From Pseudomonadota bacterium (lineage in GTDB: Bacteria; Pseudomonadota; Gammaproteobacteria; Acidiferrobacterales; Acidiferrobacteraceae), in contig JAJYRD010000010.1 in the NCBI GenBank assembly GCA_021794275.1, positions 1 to 64,000 of the forward strand: DNA of 64,000 nucleotides, in the 5' to 3' direction. The translations under genes were made by a program, and so were the position numbers. Positions 56,277 through 64,000 of this stretch are shown in pieces; the stretch's first letter is position 1; each line of letters begins with the position of its first letter. The notes below the pieces were generated by a model. That model did not search any database and had not been told where the DNA came from. It was given only the letters and a program-made list of their open reading frames with translations.

Positions 56277-57203
56277 TCAGGCGCGCAAGGGCGCGGCGCC
56301 CTTCGGACCATCGTAATGATAGCGCCGCAAAAGCGCCTGGCCGGCAGGCGCGCGCAGCCATTCGATGAAATGGCCGGCCGCCACGCGATTTCTGCTCGCC
56401 TTCAACACCGTCGCGTAGAACACCAGGGGGGACGGCCTGTGGACCTTCCCCTTCAACCGCAAGGACACTGCGGCATAGGCCTTGTCGTATGCCGCATCGC
56501 CCAGGTTGATCTGCGGCGGCAAGGACAGGTAGGGCAAGCCCATGGCCGCAGGCTGGGTCTTATAGGCGGAGCTCGCATCGAGTTGTCCGCCCTGAAGGCG
56601 CGCCATCACCTCGGGCTCCGGAAAGATCTGACGGTGATTGATGGTGGGCCCTAGGATACGGTGCGCGAGCGTCGGCTGGTGGTAGTAGCGCTCGGCGAGC
56701 TTCATCATAAAGACAATGTTCAGCCCCTGGGGATCGGTCAGTGGATCGGTACGCGCAAAGCGCACGCCCGGCTCTTCCAGTATCTGCCACCACGCTGCGT
56801 GTCCGGCCCTGTCCGCCTCACGGAATGCCGGCGTGAATCGGCTATGCGCGCTGTAGGCGATCACAAGTTCCGTGCTGGCAATGGCAAACGCCTCCTGCGC
56901 CTTACCCGAGGCGAGCACGAGATCCATCGGGCCGCGGGTGATCGATATGAACACGTCCGGATGAATGGCGCCGCCGACGATCATGTGCGCGAGACCGAGC
57001 GCCCCCTGCGCCCTCCCTTCTATCTGTGTGGAAAACTCTCGCACCATGACGGGCGCCACCCCGCCATGCATGAGCGCACCCATGGAACCGGCATAGGCAA
57101 CGCGTAAACGCGTCTCGATGCGTGCCTCGCCCAGCACAGGCACCGCAAGCGCGCCGATACCCATCGCCGCCGACTGTAGAAATGCCCTTCTCGTGATACC
57201 CAT
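56277..57203 (-). CDS. Periplasmic oxyanion-binding protein, ModA/WtpA-like, Tat signal
   Basis: A 308-residue protein. The leader MGITRRAFLQSAAMGIGALA has a twin-arginine motif. The mature part (RLRVAYAGSMGALMHGGVAP) and ASTELVIAYSAHSRFTPAFR match the molybdate/tungstate-binding WtpA/ModA group; DPQGLNIVFMMKLAERYY is also typical. AAGGAGG precedes ATG 57203. It follows the porin gene by 35 bases and modE further upstream, but no modB or modC permease genes are present here. Confidence 0.8.
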   Translation of the reverse strand: MGITRRAFLQSAAMGIGALAVPVLGEARIETRLRVAYAGSMGALMHGGVAPVMVREFSTQIEGRAQGALGLAHMIVGGAIHPDVFISITRGPMDLVLASGKAQEAFAIASTELVIAYSAHSRFTPAFREADRAGHAAWWQILEEPGVRFARTDPLTDPQGLNIVFMMKLAERYYHQPTLAHRILGPTINHRQIFPEPEVMARLQGGQLDASSAYKTQPAAMGLPYLSLPPQINLGDAAYDKAYAAVSLRLKGKVHRPSPLVFYATVLKASRNRVAAGHFIEWLRAPAGQALLRRYHYDGPKGAAPLRA

Positions 57204-57238
57204 AACCCCTCCTTGTAATATGTCATGTGGTGCGACGC

Positions 57239-58501
57239 CTAGAATTGGTATTGCAACATCACTCGGTTGTATATGAACTGGTGAAGGACTGGCATATCCT
57301 CCGCGATCGCCAGACGATCGCGGATTGATAGGCCCTTGAGCGTACCCCGCAGGAAATATGTGAGGTCGATGTTCGTCTCGCTGGTGTGCGACGCGGTATA
57401 CAGGGCCGTGCGCGCGCTGATGTAGCGCGCGTAACTCAGTATCGCCCGCAAGCGGTGACGCAGAAGGAATAGAGTGGCGCTCACCTTCCACGCGTGACCA
57501 GACGTGCGGTTATCAACAAGACTTTGGATGATGGAGGTCGTGTAGAGGGGGTCGGTGGCATAACCGCTCGTATATGGTGACACGAGATCGCCGTTGGCAA
57601 ACGTCCCCGGGTGCGCCGGCACGGCATCGTAGCCCAGCGTGAGCAGATCGCGATGGCGACGCACGCCAACCACCGCACCGTAGACGCTGGCGTTAACGGG
57701 TCCCAAATAGGCGCCGCCCGCGCCAGTCTCGCGCACGAGTTGCGCGCCGACAAGTGGCTGCACGCCGCCGGGTGCGCCAAAGGTATAGGAGCCCTCCGCC
57801 CACCCCATCTTGGCGAGATCATAGAACTCGTACCCCCAGGCCGCCACCTTGAGGCCCGCCGTCTGGTAACGCGCCCCCAGGGCCGCCGCCCCCGGTTCGG
57901 TGCGCCCCGGCAAACCGCCGATGCCGCCGATATTGTGGTTCGCCGTCGCGTTATAGAGATCGGTGGACGAAAAACCGTCGGAAGTACGACTTTTGAAGCG
58001 CGTGATGCGCAATGCCGAGACCACGAGACCCGGGAGTGGTCGAAAGGCGGCGAGCAGACCCTGATAGGTCTCCGGCACGATGCGCGAATCGCCCGGGTTG
58101 ATCCAGGGGGTTTTTATGAGCTGATCACCGGCGCGCAGCAGTACGGCGTCGCGCCGATACTGAAGATAGGCCTGCCCGAAGGTGTCGATGGCTCCATAGC
58201 CCGCCAATGTCCCGTCGACATAGGCGTGGTTGGCCGGGTTGAGGCCCAGGGAATGGGCTGTATAAAACGTGGCGTCCGCCGAGACGTGATGGAACGTCCC
58301 GGAACGGAGGTTGATCCCGCCACCGACGGCAAACGCGCGCCGATTAGGCGGCGAGCCACTGAAATAGCGGGTGAAATCATAAGCCCGCAACATGCCGCTC
58401 ACGCGCATGCCGCTCAAAAAACCCGTACCCGCCGCGCGCGCAGACCCGATGCCCACGACCAGCCACGCCGCCCCGACCACTAAACCCAAGCTATACCGCA
58501 C
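57239..58501 (-). CDS. OprD-family outer-membrane porin
   Basis: A 420-residue protein with a signal peptide (SLGLVVGAAWLVVGIGSARA) and an alternating beta-strand pattern ending in ...YNRVMLQYQF with the terminal Phe required for barrel assembly. Blocks such as RAGDQLIKTPWINPGDSRIV and YQGLLAAFRPLPGLVVSALR match OprD-type porins, which let specific small solutes enter. GTG 58501 follows GGGAGG. Placed between modE and the ModA-like gene, it may be a molybdate- or tungstate-linked channel; that is inference. Confidence 0.8.
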   Translation of the reverse strand: MRYSLGLVVGAAWLVVGIGSARAAGTGFLSGMRVSGMLRAYDFTRYFSGSPPNRRAFAVGGGINLRSGTFHHVSADATFYTAHSLGLNPANHAYVDGTLAGYGAIDTFGQAYLQYRRDAVLLRAGDQLIKTPWINPGDSRIVPETYQGLLAAFRPLPGLVVSALRITRFKSRTSDGFSSTDLYNATANHNIGGIGGLPGRTEPGAAALGARYQTAGLKVAAWGYEFYDLAKMGWAEGSYTFGAPGGVQPLVGAQLVRETGAGGAYLGPVNASVYGAVVGVRRHRDLLTLGYDAVPAHPGTFANGDLVSPYTSGYATDPLYTTSIIQSLVDNRTSGHAWKVSATLFLLRHRLRAILSYARYISARTALYTASHTSETNIDLTYFLRGTLKGLSIRDRLAIAEDMPVLHQFIYNRVMLQYQF

Positions 58502-58658
58502 GACGCCTCCCTTGTTGTCAAGAAAATGAACCGCCGGGGCGCTCTGCGGCACCCTCGCCGACTTACCGAAATACCCGCCCTCGTGATCTCCCATCACGCG
58601 CGGGCCTTGTGGGGCGCGCGAGACGCGCCCGTCATGGCTCCCCGCACCCGCACTCCGC

Positions 58659-59462
58659 CTAGACGGTGACCGCCAGGATGATGTGCGATGCCTTGATCAG
58701 GGCGCAGGCGCGCACGCCCTCCTTTAGCTGAAGACTTTCGATGCTCTCGTTGGTGATGATGGCGGCAATACTCTTGCCGCTATCGAGTTCGATCACCACC
58801 TCGCCGTTCACCGCGCCCGTCTGACAGCGCGTCACGACCCCACACAGGGTATTGCGCGCGCTGGTCCTTATCGGGCTATCGGCCGGCATCACGATGACCC
58901 ATGGGGCCTTGATGAGGGCATAGGCCTCGACGCCCGGGGCAAGCCCCAGGTTATCCACGCTTTCGTTGGTGATGATTGCCACTAACGCGAGACCGTTGCC
59001 GATATTGAGCACTACCTCGGCATTGACCGCCCCCTTCTTGACCGTCCGGACCTGGCCCAGAAACTCATTGCGCGCACTGGTCTTCATGTCGAATTTCCTC
59101 ATCAGCTGAAAGAAGCGATCGAAATCCTCATGCCCCTGCAGCGCCTCGAGAAAGCGTCGGTAATCGCCCTCGAGCCGTCGAAACGCAGACAGGGCCCGCA
59201 GGCCGAAGGGGGTCAGGACCGTGCCCCCTCCGCTCTTGCCCCCCGACACCCTCGCCAGCAACGGGGTGGCAGACAGATTGTTCATGCTCTCGACCGCCTC
59301 CCAGGCGCCTTTATAACTGAGCCCCAGAGCCTTGGCGGCGGCCGAGATCGATCCCAACTCCGCGATCTTCTCCAACAGCTCGATACGGCCCTTGCCACGC
59401 CGCCCACCCGACTCCGCCACGAACCGCATGGTCGAGGAATGCCGCTCTCCGCGCTCCTTCAT
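58659..59462 (-). CDS. modE: Molybdate-responsive regulator ModE
   Basis: A 267-residue regulator with an N-terminal winged helix (IELLEKIAELGSISAAAKAL, LGLSYKGAWEAVESMNN) and two tandem MOP domains (SARNEFLGQVRTVKKGAVNA and SARNTLCGVVTRCQTGAVNG), each the first strand of a molybdate-binding repeat. It binds molybdate or tungstate as a dimer and controls uptake and molybdoenzyme genes. GAGAGG precedes the ATG. It heads the cassette with the porin and binding protein; a palindrome lies just upstream. Confidence 0.92.
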   Translation of the reverse strand: MKERGERHSSTMRFVAESGGRRGKGRIELLEKIAELGSISAAAKALGLSYKGAWEAVESMNNLSATPLLARVSGGKSGGGTVLTPFGLRALSAFRRLEGDYRRFLEALQGHEDFDRFFQLMRKFDMKTSARNEFLGQVRTVKKGAVNAEVVLNIGNGLALVAIITNESVDNLGLAPGVEAYALIKAPWVIVMPADSPIRTSARNTLCGVVTRCQTGAVNGEVVIELDSGKSIAAIITNESIESLQLKEGVRACALIKASHIILAVTV

Positions 59463-59484
59463 AAGGCCTCTCTGACATATGGTT

Positions 59485-59501
59485 ATGTAGTTTTACTACA
59501 T
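59485..59501. promoter_or_regulatory. Candidate ModE operator
   Basis: ATGTAGT and ACTACAT arms with a TTT centre form a perfect 17-base dyad, starting 23 bases upstream of modE. ModE sites are AT-rich inverted repeats with TAT-type half-sites; this one is similar in layout but not identical to the E. coli consensus. Autoregulation is inferred from position. Confidence 0.5.
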
Positions 59502-59653
59502 GACGCGTGGTGCGTAAATACCGAACGGACCGATCGGTACGCGGAACTTTTCGATGGCGGCATAAAACGCGGACCCCCAGCGGTCGGGCCGCGCGGGCGG
59601 CGAGATGGCCTTCGGGGAACGGCGCCGGCCTCTTGCGGGTGAGGTCGCTACAC

Positions 59654-60952
59654 TTAGGTCTTGGGGAGAGTCACGCCCTTCTGGCCTTGATATTTCCCAC
59701 CACGGTCCTTGTAGGAGGTCTCGCAGGGTTCGTCGGCCTCGAAAAAGATCACCTGCGCCACGCCCTCGTTGGCATAGATCTTCGCGGGCAAGGGTGAGGT
59801 ATTCGAGAACTCGAGCGTGACATGGCCCTCCCACTCCGGCTCGAAGGGCGTCACGTTGACGATGATGCCGCAGCGGGCATAGGTCGAGTTGTGCACGACG
59901 AGCCCGTTCGCAACAAAGTTGTGCAATCCCGGGACCTCGATGTCGTAGACCGGCTCTTGGCCTGCGGGATGAATGGCGGCCACGCGGTCCCACTCGGTGG
60001 CACCGCGAGAGAAAATCCCGTCAGTGCCGTTGCCGCAACATTCGACGGCCGAGCCCCGTACGAGCAAGCGGGCGCCCACACCCTCCTCGACCGTCCGGCA
60101 GGACATGCCAAGGCGGGCCGCGAGGTGGCGTATCTCGTCTACCACGGGGCGCGGGGCACACAGACCCTCATTTTCGGAATCACCCATGACGGAGGTCACG
60201 AAACGGGCGATGTCGGCGCGCGGGGCGCGAAAGACCACGTCCGGGATGGCCTTGATCGTGCCCGCCTGCGCCTGCGCCCGCACCAGGCGCCCAAGCCGCT
60301 CGGGGGCAATCAAGGGCTTGCTTCCAAAGAATGGTGCCGACACCGCTGCTGCGAGCCTGTCGCCCACGGCCAGATCCGAAAGAGGCACCCACCCCGTAGG
60401 CGTGAGCAGGGGGTGATTTGCGGTCGCGGTGAGCGACAGGCCGCTTTCCGTGACGAGTCGCCATACCGGCTTGACCCCGTGGGAGGCAAGCGCCGATACG
60501 CGCGCCTGACGCATGCCTCCAGGGGCGAGCGCCGCCGTGCGTCGCGCACGATCCCAATCACTGATGCGCAGGTACTCGCCCGTGTCGGCGTCGAGCACAC
60601 GCGTATCGCCGGTCACGCACTTGCCTAGACAGATCGTAAGGACATTACGGGGGATGCGAAAGTATTCGACTGTCCGCGCAAGCGCGAAGGAGTTAGGGGG
60701 TATGATGCAGACCTCCCCGCGAAAATCCACGAAACTATTGGCGTCGAAGTTCTTCGGATCGACGATAGCGGAATTGATGTTCGTGAAAATCTTGAACTCG
60801 TTGGAGCAACGGATATCGTAGCCGTAGCTCGACGTGCCGAAGGATACGAGGCGCTCGCCCCCCCGCGACTTCACCTGACCGGGCTCGAACGGCTCAATCA
60901 TGCCGTGATCCTGGGCCATGCGCCGGATCCATTTATCGGATTTTATGCTCAT
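59654..60952 (-). CDS. dcd: dCTP deaminase precursor containing an intein
   Basis: A 432-residue precursor. Residues 1-111 (SIKSDKWIRRMAQDHGMIEP to LTICLGK) and 356-432 (STYARCGIIVNVTPFEPEWE to the end) together make a normal 188-residue Dcd, which deaminates dCTP to dUTP. The 244 residues between (112-355) are an intein. The insertion falls directly before the serine corresponding to E. coli Ser111, so deaminase activity should require splicing. GGTGAG precedes ATG 60952. mrp lies 45 bases upstream on the same strand. Confidence 0.93.
   Translation of the reverse strand: MSIKSDKWIRRMAQDHGMIEPFEPGQVKSRGGERLVSFGTSSYGYDIRCSNEFKIFTNINSAIVDPKNFDANSFVDFRGEVCIIPPNSFALARTVEYFRIPRNVLTICLGKCVTGDTRVLDADTGEYLRISDWDRARRTAALAPGGMRQARVSALASHGVKPVWRLVTESGLSLTATANHPLLTPTGWVPLSDLAVGDRLAAAVSAPFFGSKPLIAPERLGRLVRAQAQAGTIKAIPDVVFRAPRADIARFVTSVMGDSENEGLCAPRPVVDEIRHLAARLGMSCRTVEEGVGARLLVRGSAVECCGNGTDGIFSRGATEWDRVAAIHPAGQEPVYDIEVPGLHNFVANGLVVHNSTYARCGIIVNVTPFEPEWEGHVTLEFSNTSPLPAKIYANEGVAQVIFFEADEPCETSYKDRGGKYQGQKGVTLPKT
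59888..60619 (-). other. Intein within dCTP deaminase (244 residues, residual homing-endonuclease region)
   Basis: Starts with Cys112 in CVTGDTRVLDADTGEYLRIS (block A). Block B is GLSLTATANHPLLTPTGW with its TxxH. Blocks F and G are VYDIEVPGLHNFVANGLVVH followed by Asn355, then extein Ser356. All residues needed for canonical class 1 splicing are present. About 130 residues between blocks B and F include RAPRADIARFVTSVMGDSEN and LAARLGMS, which look like a decayed LAGLIDADG endonuclease with the catalytic motif lost. The gene stays in frame across the junctions. Confidence 0.92.
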
Positions 60953-60997
60953 AGCTCACCCGGACCGCGCCGGTCTCCTCCCAGAGCCCTGACGCCG

Positions 60998-62089
60998 TCA
61001 GGTGTTTTGAATGACGATATTCGGAAAACTGCCTGAGAAGTCCTTCTTCATGAGGGCAAGCCGGCCGCCGATGCGCCGCGCGATCTCCCGATATATCTGC
61101 GCGATGCGCCCCTCTGGATCGGCAACGACCGTGGGCCGGCCGCCGTCGGTGTCTGCGCGGATACGCAGGTCGAGGGGCAACGCACCCAGGAAATCGACAT
61201 CGTACTGCTCTGCCATCTTAAGCCCACCGCCAGCCCCGAAAATATGTTCCTCGTGACCGCACTGACTGCAGATATGGGTACTCATGTTCTCTACAATGCC
61301 GATCACCGGGATCTCGACCTTCTCGAACATCTTCAAGCCCTTGCGGGCATCGAGCAGGGCGATGTCCTGGGGGGTTGTGACGATCACGGCACCTGTCACC
61401 GGCACCTTCTGGGCGAGCGTTAGCTGGATGTCGCCCGTGCCCGGCGGCAGGTCGACCACGAGATAGTCGAGATCCTGCCAGTTGGTGTCGCGCAACAGTT
61501 GCTCCAGGGCCTGGGTGACCATGGGCCCGCGCCAGATCATGGGGGTCTCTTCGTCGATCAAATAGCCTATAGACATCGACTGCAGGTGATAGCTCGGAAT
61601 CGGCTCCATGCGCCGCCCGTCCTTGGACTCGGGCTTGGCGCGTGAACCGAGCATACGCGGCTGGCTCGGGCCGTAGATGTCCGCATCGAGAATGCCGACC
61701 TTCGCGCCCTCCGCCGAAAGCGCCAGCGCCAGATTCACGGCGGTCGTGGATTTGCCGACACCGCCCTTGCCGGAGGCCACAGCGATGATGTTCTTGACCC
61801 CGGCGATGGGTTTCACTCCCTTCTGGACGCCGTGGGTCACAATCCGGGACTCGACCGTCACGTTCGCCGTCTTGACACCCTTGACCCCCAGGACCTTGTC
61901 GCGCAAGCGCGCCGCAAGCGCGTCCTTAACCCCATTCGCGGGGTAACCGAGGACCACTTCGACCGAAACGGCGTCACCGTCGACTCTGATCTGCTTGACG
62001 GCCTTCGCGGTCACCAGATCCTGCTCCAAATACGGGTCTATGACCTCTTTCAAGGCCGTTTCCACCTGAAGCTGGGAGACATCCGCCAT
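60998..62089 (-). CDS. apbC: Mrp/ApbC Fe-S cluster carrier ATPase
   Basis: A 363-residue P-loop ATPase. An N-terminal MIP18-like domain (ETALKEVIDPYLEQDLVTAK) precedes the deviant Walker A ASGKGGVGKSTTAVNLALAL; Walker B is VVDLPPGTGDIQLTLAQKV; the cluster-binding CxxC is in STHICSQCGHEEHIFG. It carries Fe-S clusters to target enzymes. It is divergent from metG, a common neighbourhood, and upstream of dcd. Confidence 0.94.
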   Translation of the reverse strand: MADVSQLQVETALKEVIDPYLEQDLVTAKAVKQIRVDGDAVSVEVVLGYPANGVKDALAARLRDKVLGVKGVKTANVTVESRIVTHGVQKGVKPIAGVKNIIAVASGKGGVGKSTTAVNLALALSAEGAKVGILDADIYGPSQPRMLGSRAKPESKDGRRMEPIPSYHLQSMSIGYLIDEETPMIWRGPMVTQALEQLLRDTNWQDLDYLVVDLPPGTGDIQLTLAQKVPVTGAVIVTTPQDIALLDARKGLKMFEKVEIPVIGIVENMSTHICSQCGHEEHIFGAGGGLKMAEQYDVDFLGALPLDLRIRADTDGGRPTVVADPEGRIAQIYREIARRIGGRLALMKKDFSGSFPNIVIQNT

Positions 62090-62276
62090 ATTGTGCTTCT
62101 CCTGAAATGCCCTACCGGACCACTAGGTTTAGAGGCGCCATCCTACACCTGGCGGCGCGAAACCGGAACGGGTCCCGGCCGCCCGGTGCGGCCTCGGACT
62201 CTCACAAGGCGCCCCCCGCCGAACTTGGCCGCGCCTCCCTGATCTGCTACCTTTCGGCGTCCTAGGGGAAAATCAC

Positions 62277-64000
62277 ATGCCAAACGACCGCAAGGTGCTG
62301 GTGACGAGCGCGCTGCCGTACGCCAACGGGCCCATCCATATCGGCCACATGGTCGAATACATCCAAACTGACGTCTTTGTCCGCTATCAGCGGCTGCGCG
62401 GCCGCGTCTGCTACTACCTCTGCGCCGACGACACGCATGGCACGCCTATTATGCTGAAGGCCCAGGCCGAAGGGATCTCGCCGGAGCAGCTCATCACGCG
62501 TGTCGCCACTGAACACCTGCGCGACTTCACCGACTTCGGCATCTCCTTCGACCGCTTCGGATCCACACACAGTGACGAGAACCGGGTCCTGTCCGAGCAC
62601 TTCTACGCGCGGCTTGCGGCGGCCGGCCATATCGCCACGCGCACCATCGAGCAGGCCTTCGATCCGGTCAAGCAGATGTTCCTTCCGGACCGTTTCATCC
62701 GCGGCGAATGCCCGCGCTGTCACACCGCGGACCAGTACGGAGATTCCTGTGAGTCCTGTGGCGCTACCTACACCCCTGCGGAACTCATAAACCCGGTCTC
62801 GGCCTTGAGTGGGGCCGCACCGATCACCAAGAGCTCGGAGCACTATTTTTTCAAGCTTGGCGACTTCAGCGACGACCTCAAGGCCTTCACGGCGAGCAAC
62901 GCCCTGCCGAAGGAGGCCGGCCACAAGCTCGCCGAATGGCTGACTGAAGGTCTGAGCGATTGGGACATCAGCCGCGACGCCCCCTACTTCGGGTTCGAGA
63001 TCCCGGGCGCCAAAAATAAGTATTTCTATGTCTGGCTGGACGCCCCGGTCGGCTATATCGCGACCTTCTGGCAGCTGCGGTCGCGTCTCGAAGGACAGGC
63101 CCTCGATATCGATGCCGTGCGCTCGCAATGGTCGCAGTACGCCATCCATCACTTCATCGGCAAGGACATCCTGAACTTCCACGGCCTGTTCTGGCCCGCC
63201 ATGCTCAAGGCCGCCCGCTTCGCGCAACCCACGGCCATCCATGTGCACGGTTTTCTGACCGTGAACGGCAAGAAGATGTCGAAGTCGCGCGGGACCTTCA
63301 TAACGGCCCGCCGCTACCTCGATATCCTCCCGGCAGAGTATCTCCGCTACTATTTCGCCGCCAAGCTGAACGGTGCGATCGAGGACATCGACCTCAATCT
63401 CGACGACTTCCAGGCACGCATCAATGCCGATCTCGTAGGCAAACTCGTGAATATTGCGAGCCGCTCGGCGCAACTGCTCGCCCGGCACCTCGACAACACC
63501 CTGGCCGACGTCCTGCCTGATGCCTCTCTCTATGCCGAATTTCTGAAGGCGAGTGAAACCATCGAGGACTGCTACGAGGCCTGCGAATACAGCCGCGCCG
63601 TGAAGATCGTCATGGATCTCGCTGACCGCGCGAACCGCTACGTGGACGAGACGCGCCCGTGGGAGATCGCCCGCGCCCCGCAAAGGCGCGGGGAACTGCA
63701 GGGCGTCTGCACCCAGGCCCTGAACCTGTTCCGCGTCCTGATTGCCTACCTGAAACCCATCCTTCCGGAGACCGCGGCCAAGGTGGAGGCCTTGCTCGGG
63801 GGGCCGGAACTGAACTTCGAGAGCGTAAAAACCCCACGGCTTGCCTGCGCCATACAGCCCTACACGCATCTCATGCGACGCATAGAGGCGGCCGATCTCG
63901 CGCCCCTGATCGACGACGCGAGGACCGAGAGCGTCCCGCGCAAGGCGGCGCCGGAGCGTACCGCGCCCGCAAAGACGGAGGCGAAGGAGAACGGGGCTCC
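62277..64000 (+). CDS. metG: Methionyl-tRNA synthetase (3' end beyond window)
   Basis: 574 codons are visible before the window edge. The HIGH signature is PYANGPIHIGHM, the zinc-binding knuckle is CPRCHTADQYGDSCESCG (four cysteines), and the KMSKS loop is VNGKKMSKSRG. A linker rich in Ala, Pro and Lys follows the anticodon-binding domain and should lead to the C-terminal tRNA-binding domain, cut off here. AGGGGAAAATCAC precedes ATG 62277. Confidence 0.96.
   Translation, partial: MPNDRKVLVTSALPYANGPIHIGHMVEYIQTDVFVRYQRLRGRVCYYLCADDTHGTPIMLKAQAEGISPEQLITRVATEHLRDFTDFGISFDRFGSTHSDENRVLSEHFYARLAAAGHIATRTIEQAFDPVKQMFLPDRFIRGECPRCHTADQYGDSCESCGATYTPAELINPVSALSGAAPITKSSEHYFFKLGDFSDDLKAFTASNALPKEAGHKLAEWLTEGLSDWDISRDAPYFGFEIPGAKNKYFYVWLDAPVGYIATFWQLRSRLEGQALDIDAVRSQWSQYAIHHFIGKDILNFHGLFWPAMLKAARFAQPTAIHVHGFLTVNGKKMSKSRGTFITARRYLDILPAEYLRYYFAAKLNGAIEDIDLNLDDFQARINADLVGKLVNIASRSAQLLARHLDNTLADVLPDASLYAEFLKASETIEDCYEACEYSRAVKIVMDLADRANRYVDETRPWEIARAPQRRGELQGVCTQALNLFRVLIAYLKPILPETAAKVEALLGGPELNFESVKTPRLACAIQPYTHLMRRIEAADLAPLIDDARTESVPRKAAPERTAPAKTEAKENGA

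Noticed and set aside
62262-63869. 535-codon minus-strand open frame
   Set aside because: Antisense to metG, which has all class I synthetase motifs.

Overview
The window looks like a chromosomal segment from a GC-rich gammaproteobacterium. Evidence for this is the xseB-ispA-dxs cluster, the complete EpmB/EF-P/EpmA lysylation set, the purMN / AI-2E permease / hda neighbourhood, the coaBC-dut-algC block next to radC and rpmB-rpmG, and a Kdo hydroxylase that implies lipid A and an outer membrane. A persulfide-dioxygenase-like operon, DsrE-family proteins, a formate dehydrogenase and NifU/Mrp Fe-S proteins suggest a chemolithotrophic or sulfur-metabolising relative such as Acidiferrobacter. That genus name is inference; there is no 16S rRNA here. 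No tRNA, rRNA or CRISPR array was seen.

Layout. 1-4.4 kb is an accessory edge: transposase pieces, a PrlF/YhaV toxin-antitoxin pair with a promoter buried in a perfect palindrome, a frameshifted cupin gene and a Type III DNA methyltransferase without its restriction partner. 4.4-17.6 kb is mostly housekeeping: ppa, MscS, xseB-ispA-dxs, folE2, a MarR/EmrA/Usp/EmrB export operon, a GATase-fructokinase pair, proS and a lytic transglycosylase. 17.6-18.2 kb is a decayed IS607-type element. 18.3-24 kb holds acylphosphatase, a 1-Cys peroxiredoxin, a metal-transporter-like membrane protein, the EF-P module and an Old Yellow Enzyme. 24.3-26.7 kb is an ArsR-regulated sulfur-type operon with a palindromic operator.

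26.7-35.5 kb has a DUF481 outer-membrane protein, a REC protein with an altered GGDEF motif, a stand-alone ACP, a 48-residue membrane peptide, a NifU-domain protein, KdoO, a TPMT/inositol-phosphatase pair and an aspartase-like lyase with a WrbA-like flavoprotein. 35.5-36.5 kb is an internally deleted IS605-type element. 36.5-40.5 kb is hda/AI-2E/pgsA-like facing purMN. 40.6-43.1 kb is an ECF sigma operon whose anti-sigma factor carries a DsrE-like domain, followed by a secreted beta-propeller. After a desaturase and an HNH protein come rpmB-rpmG, then a formate dehydrogenase-DUF1641 pair placed between the ribosomal genes and radC, then coaBC-dut-algC.

53.9-59.5 kb has a secreted DUF302/DsrE pair, a zinc alcohol/formaldehyde dehydrogenase, and a ModE / OprD-type porin / ModA-type binding protein cassette lacking ABC permease and ATPase genes. 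59.6-64 kb is dcd-mrp facing metG. The dcd gene is interrupted in frame by a 244-residue intein placed immediately before the conserved active-site serine. Functional links suggested by the order: molybdenum supply (ModE cassette) with the molybdenum formate dehydrogenase, and redox or sulfur sensing shared by the DsrE-domain anti-sigma factor and the secreted DsrE protein.
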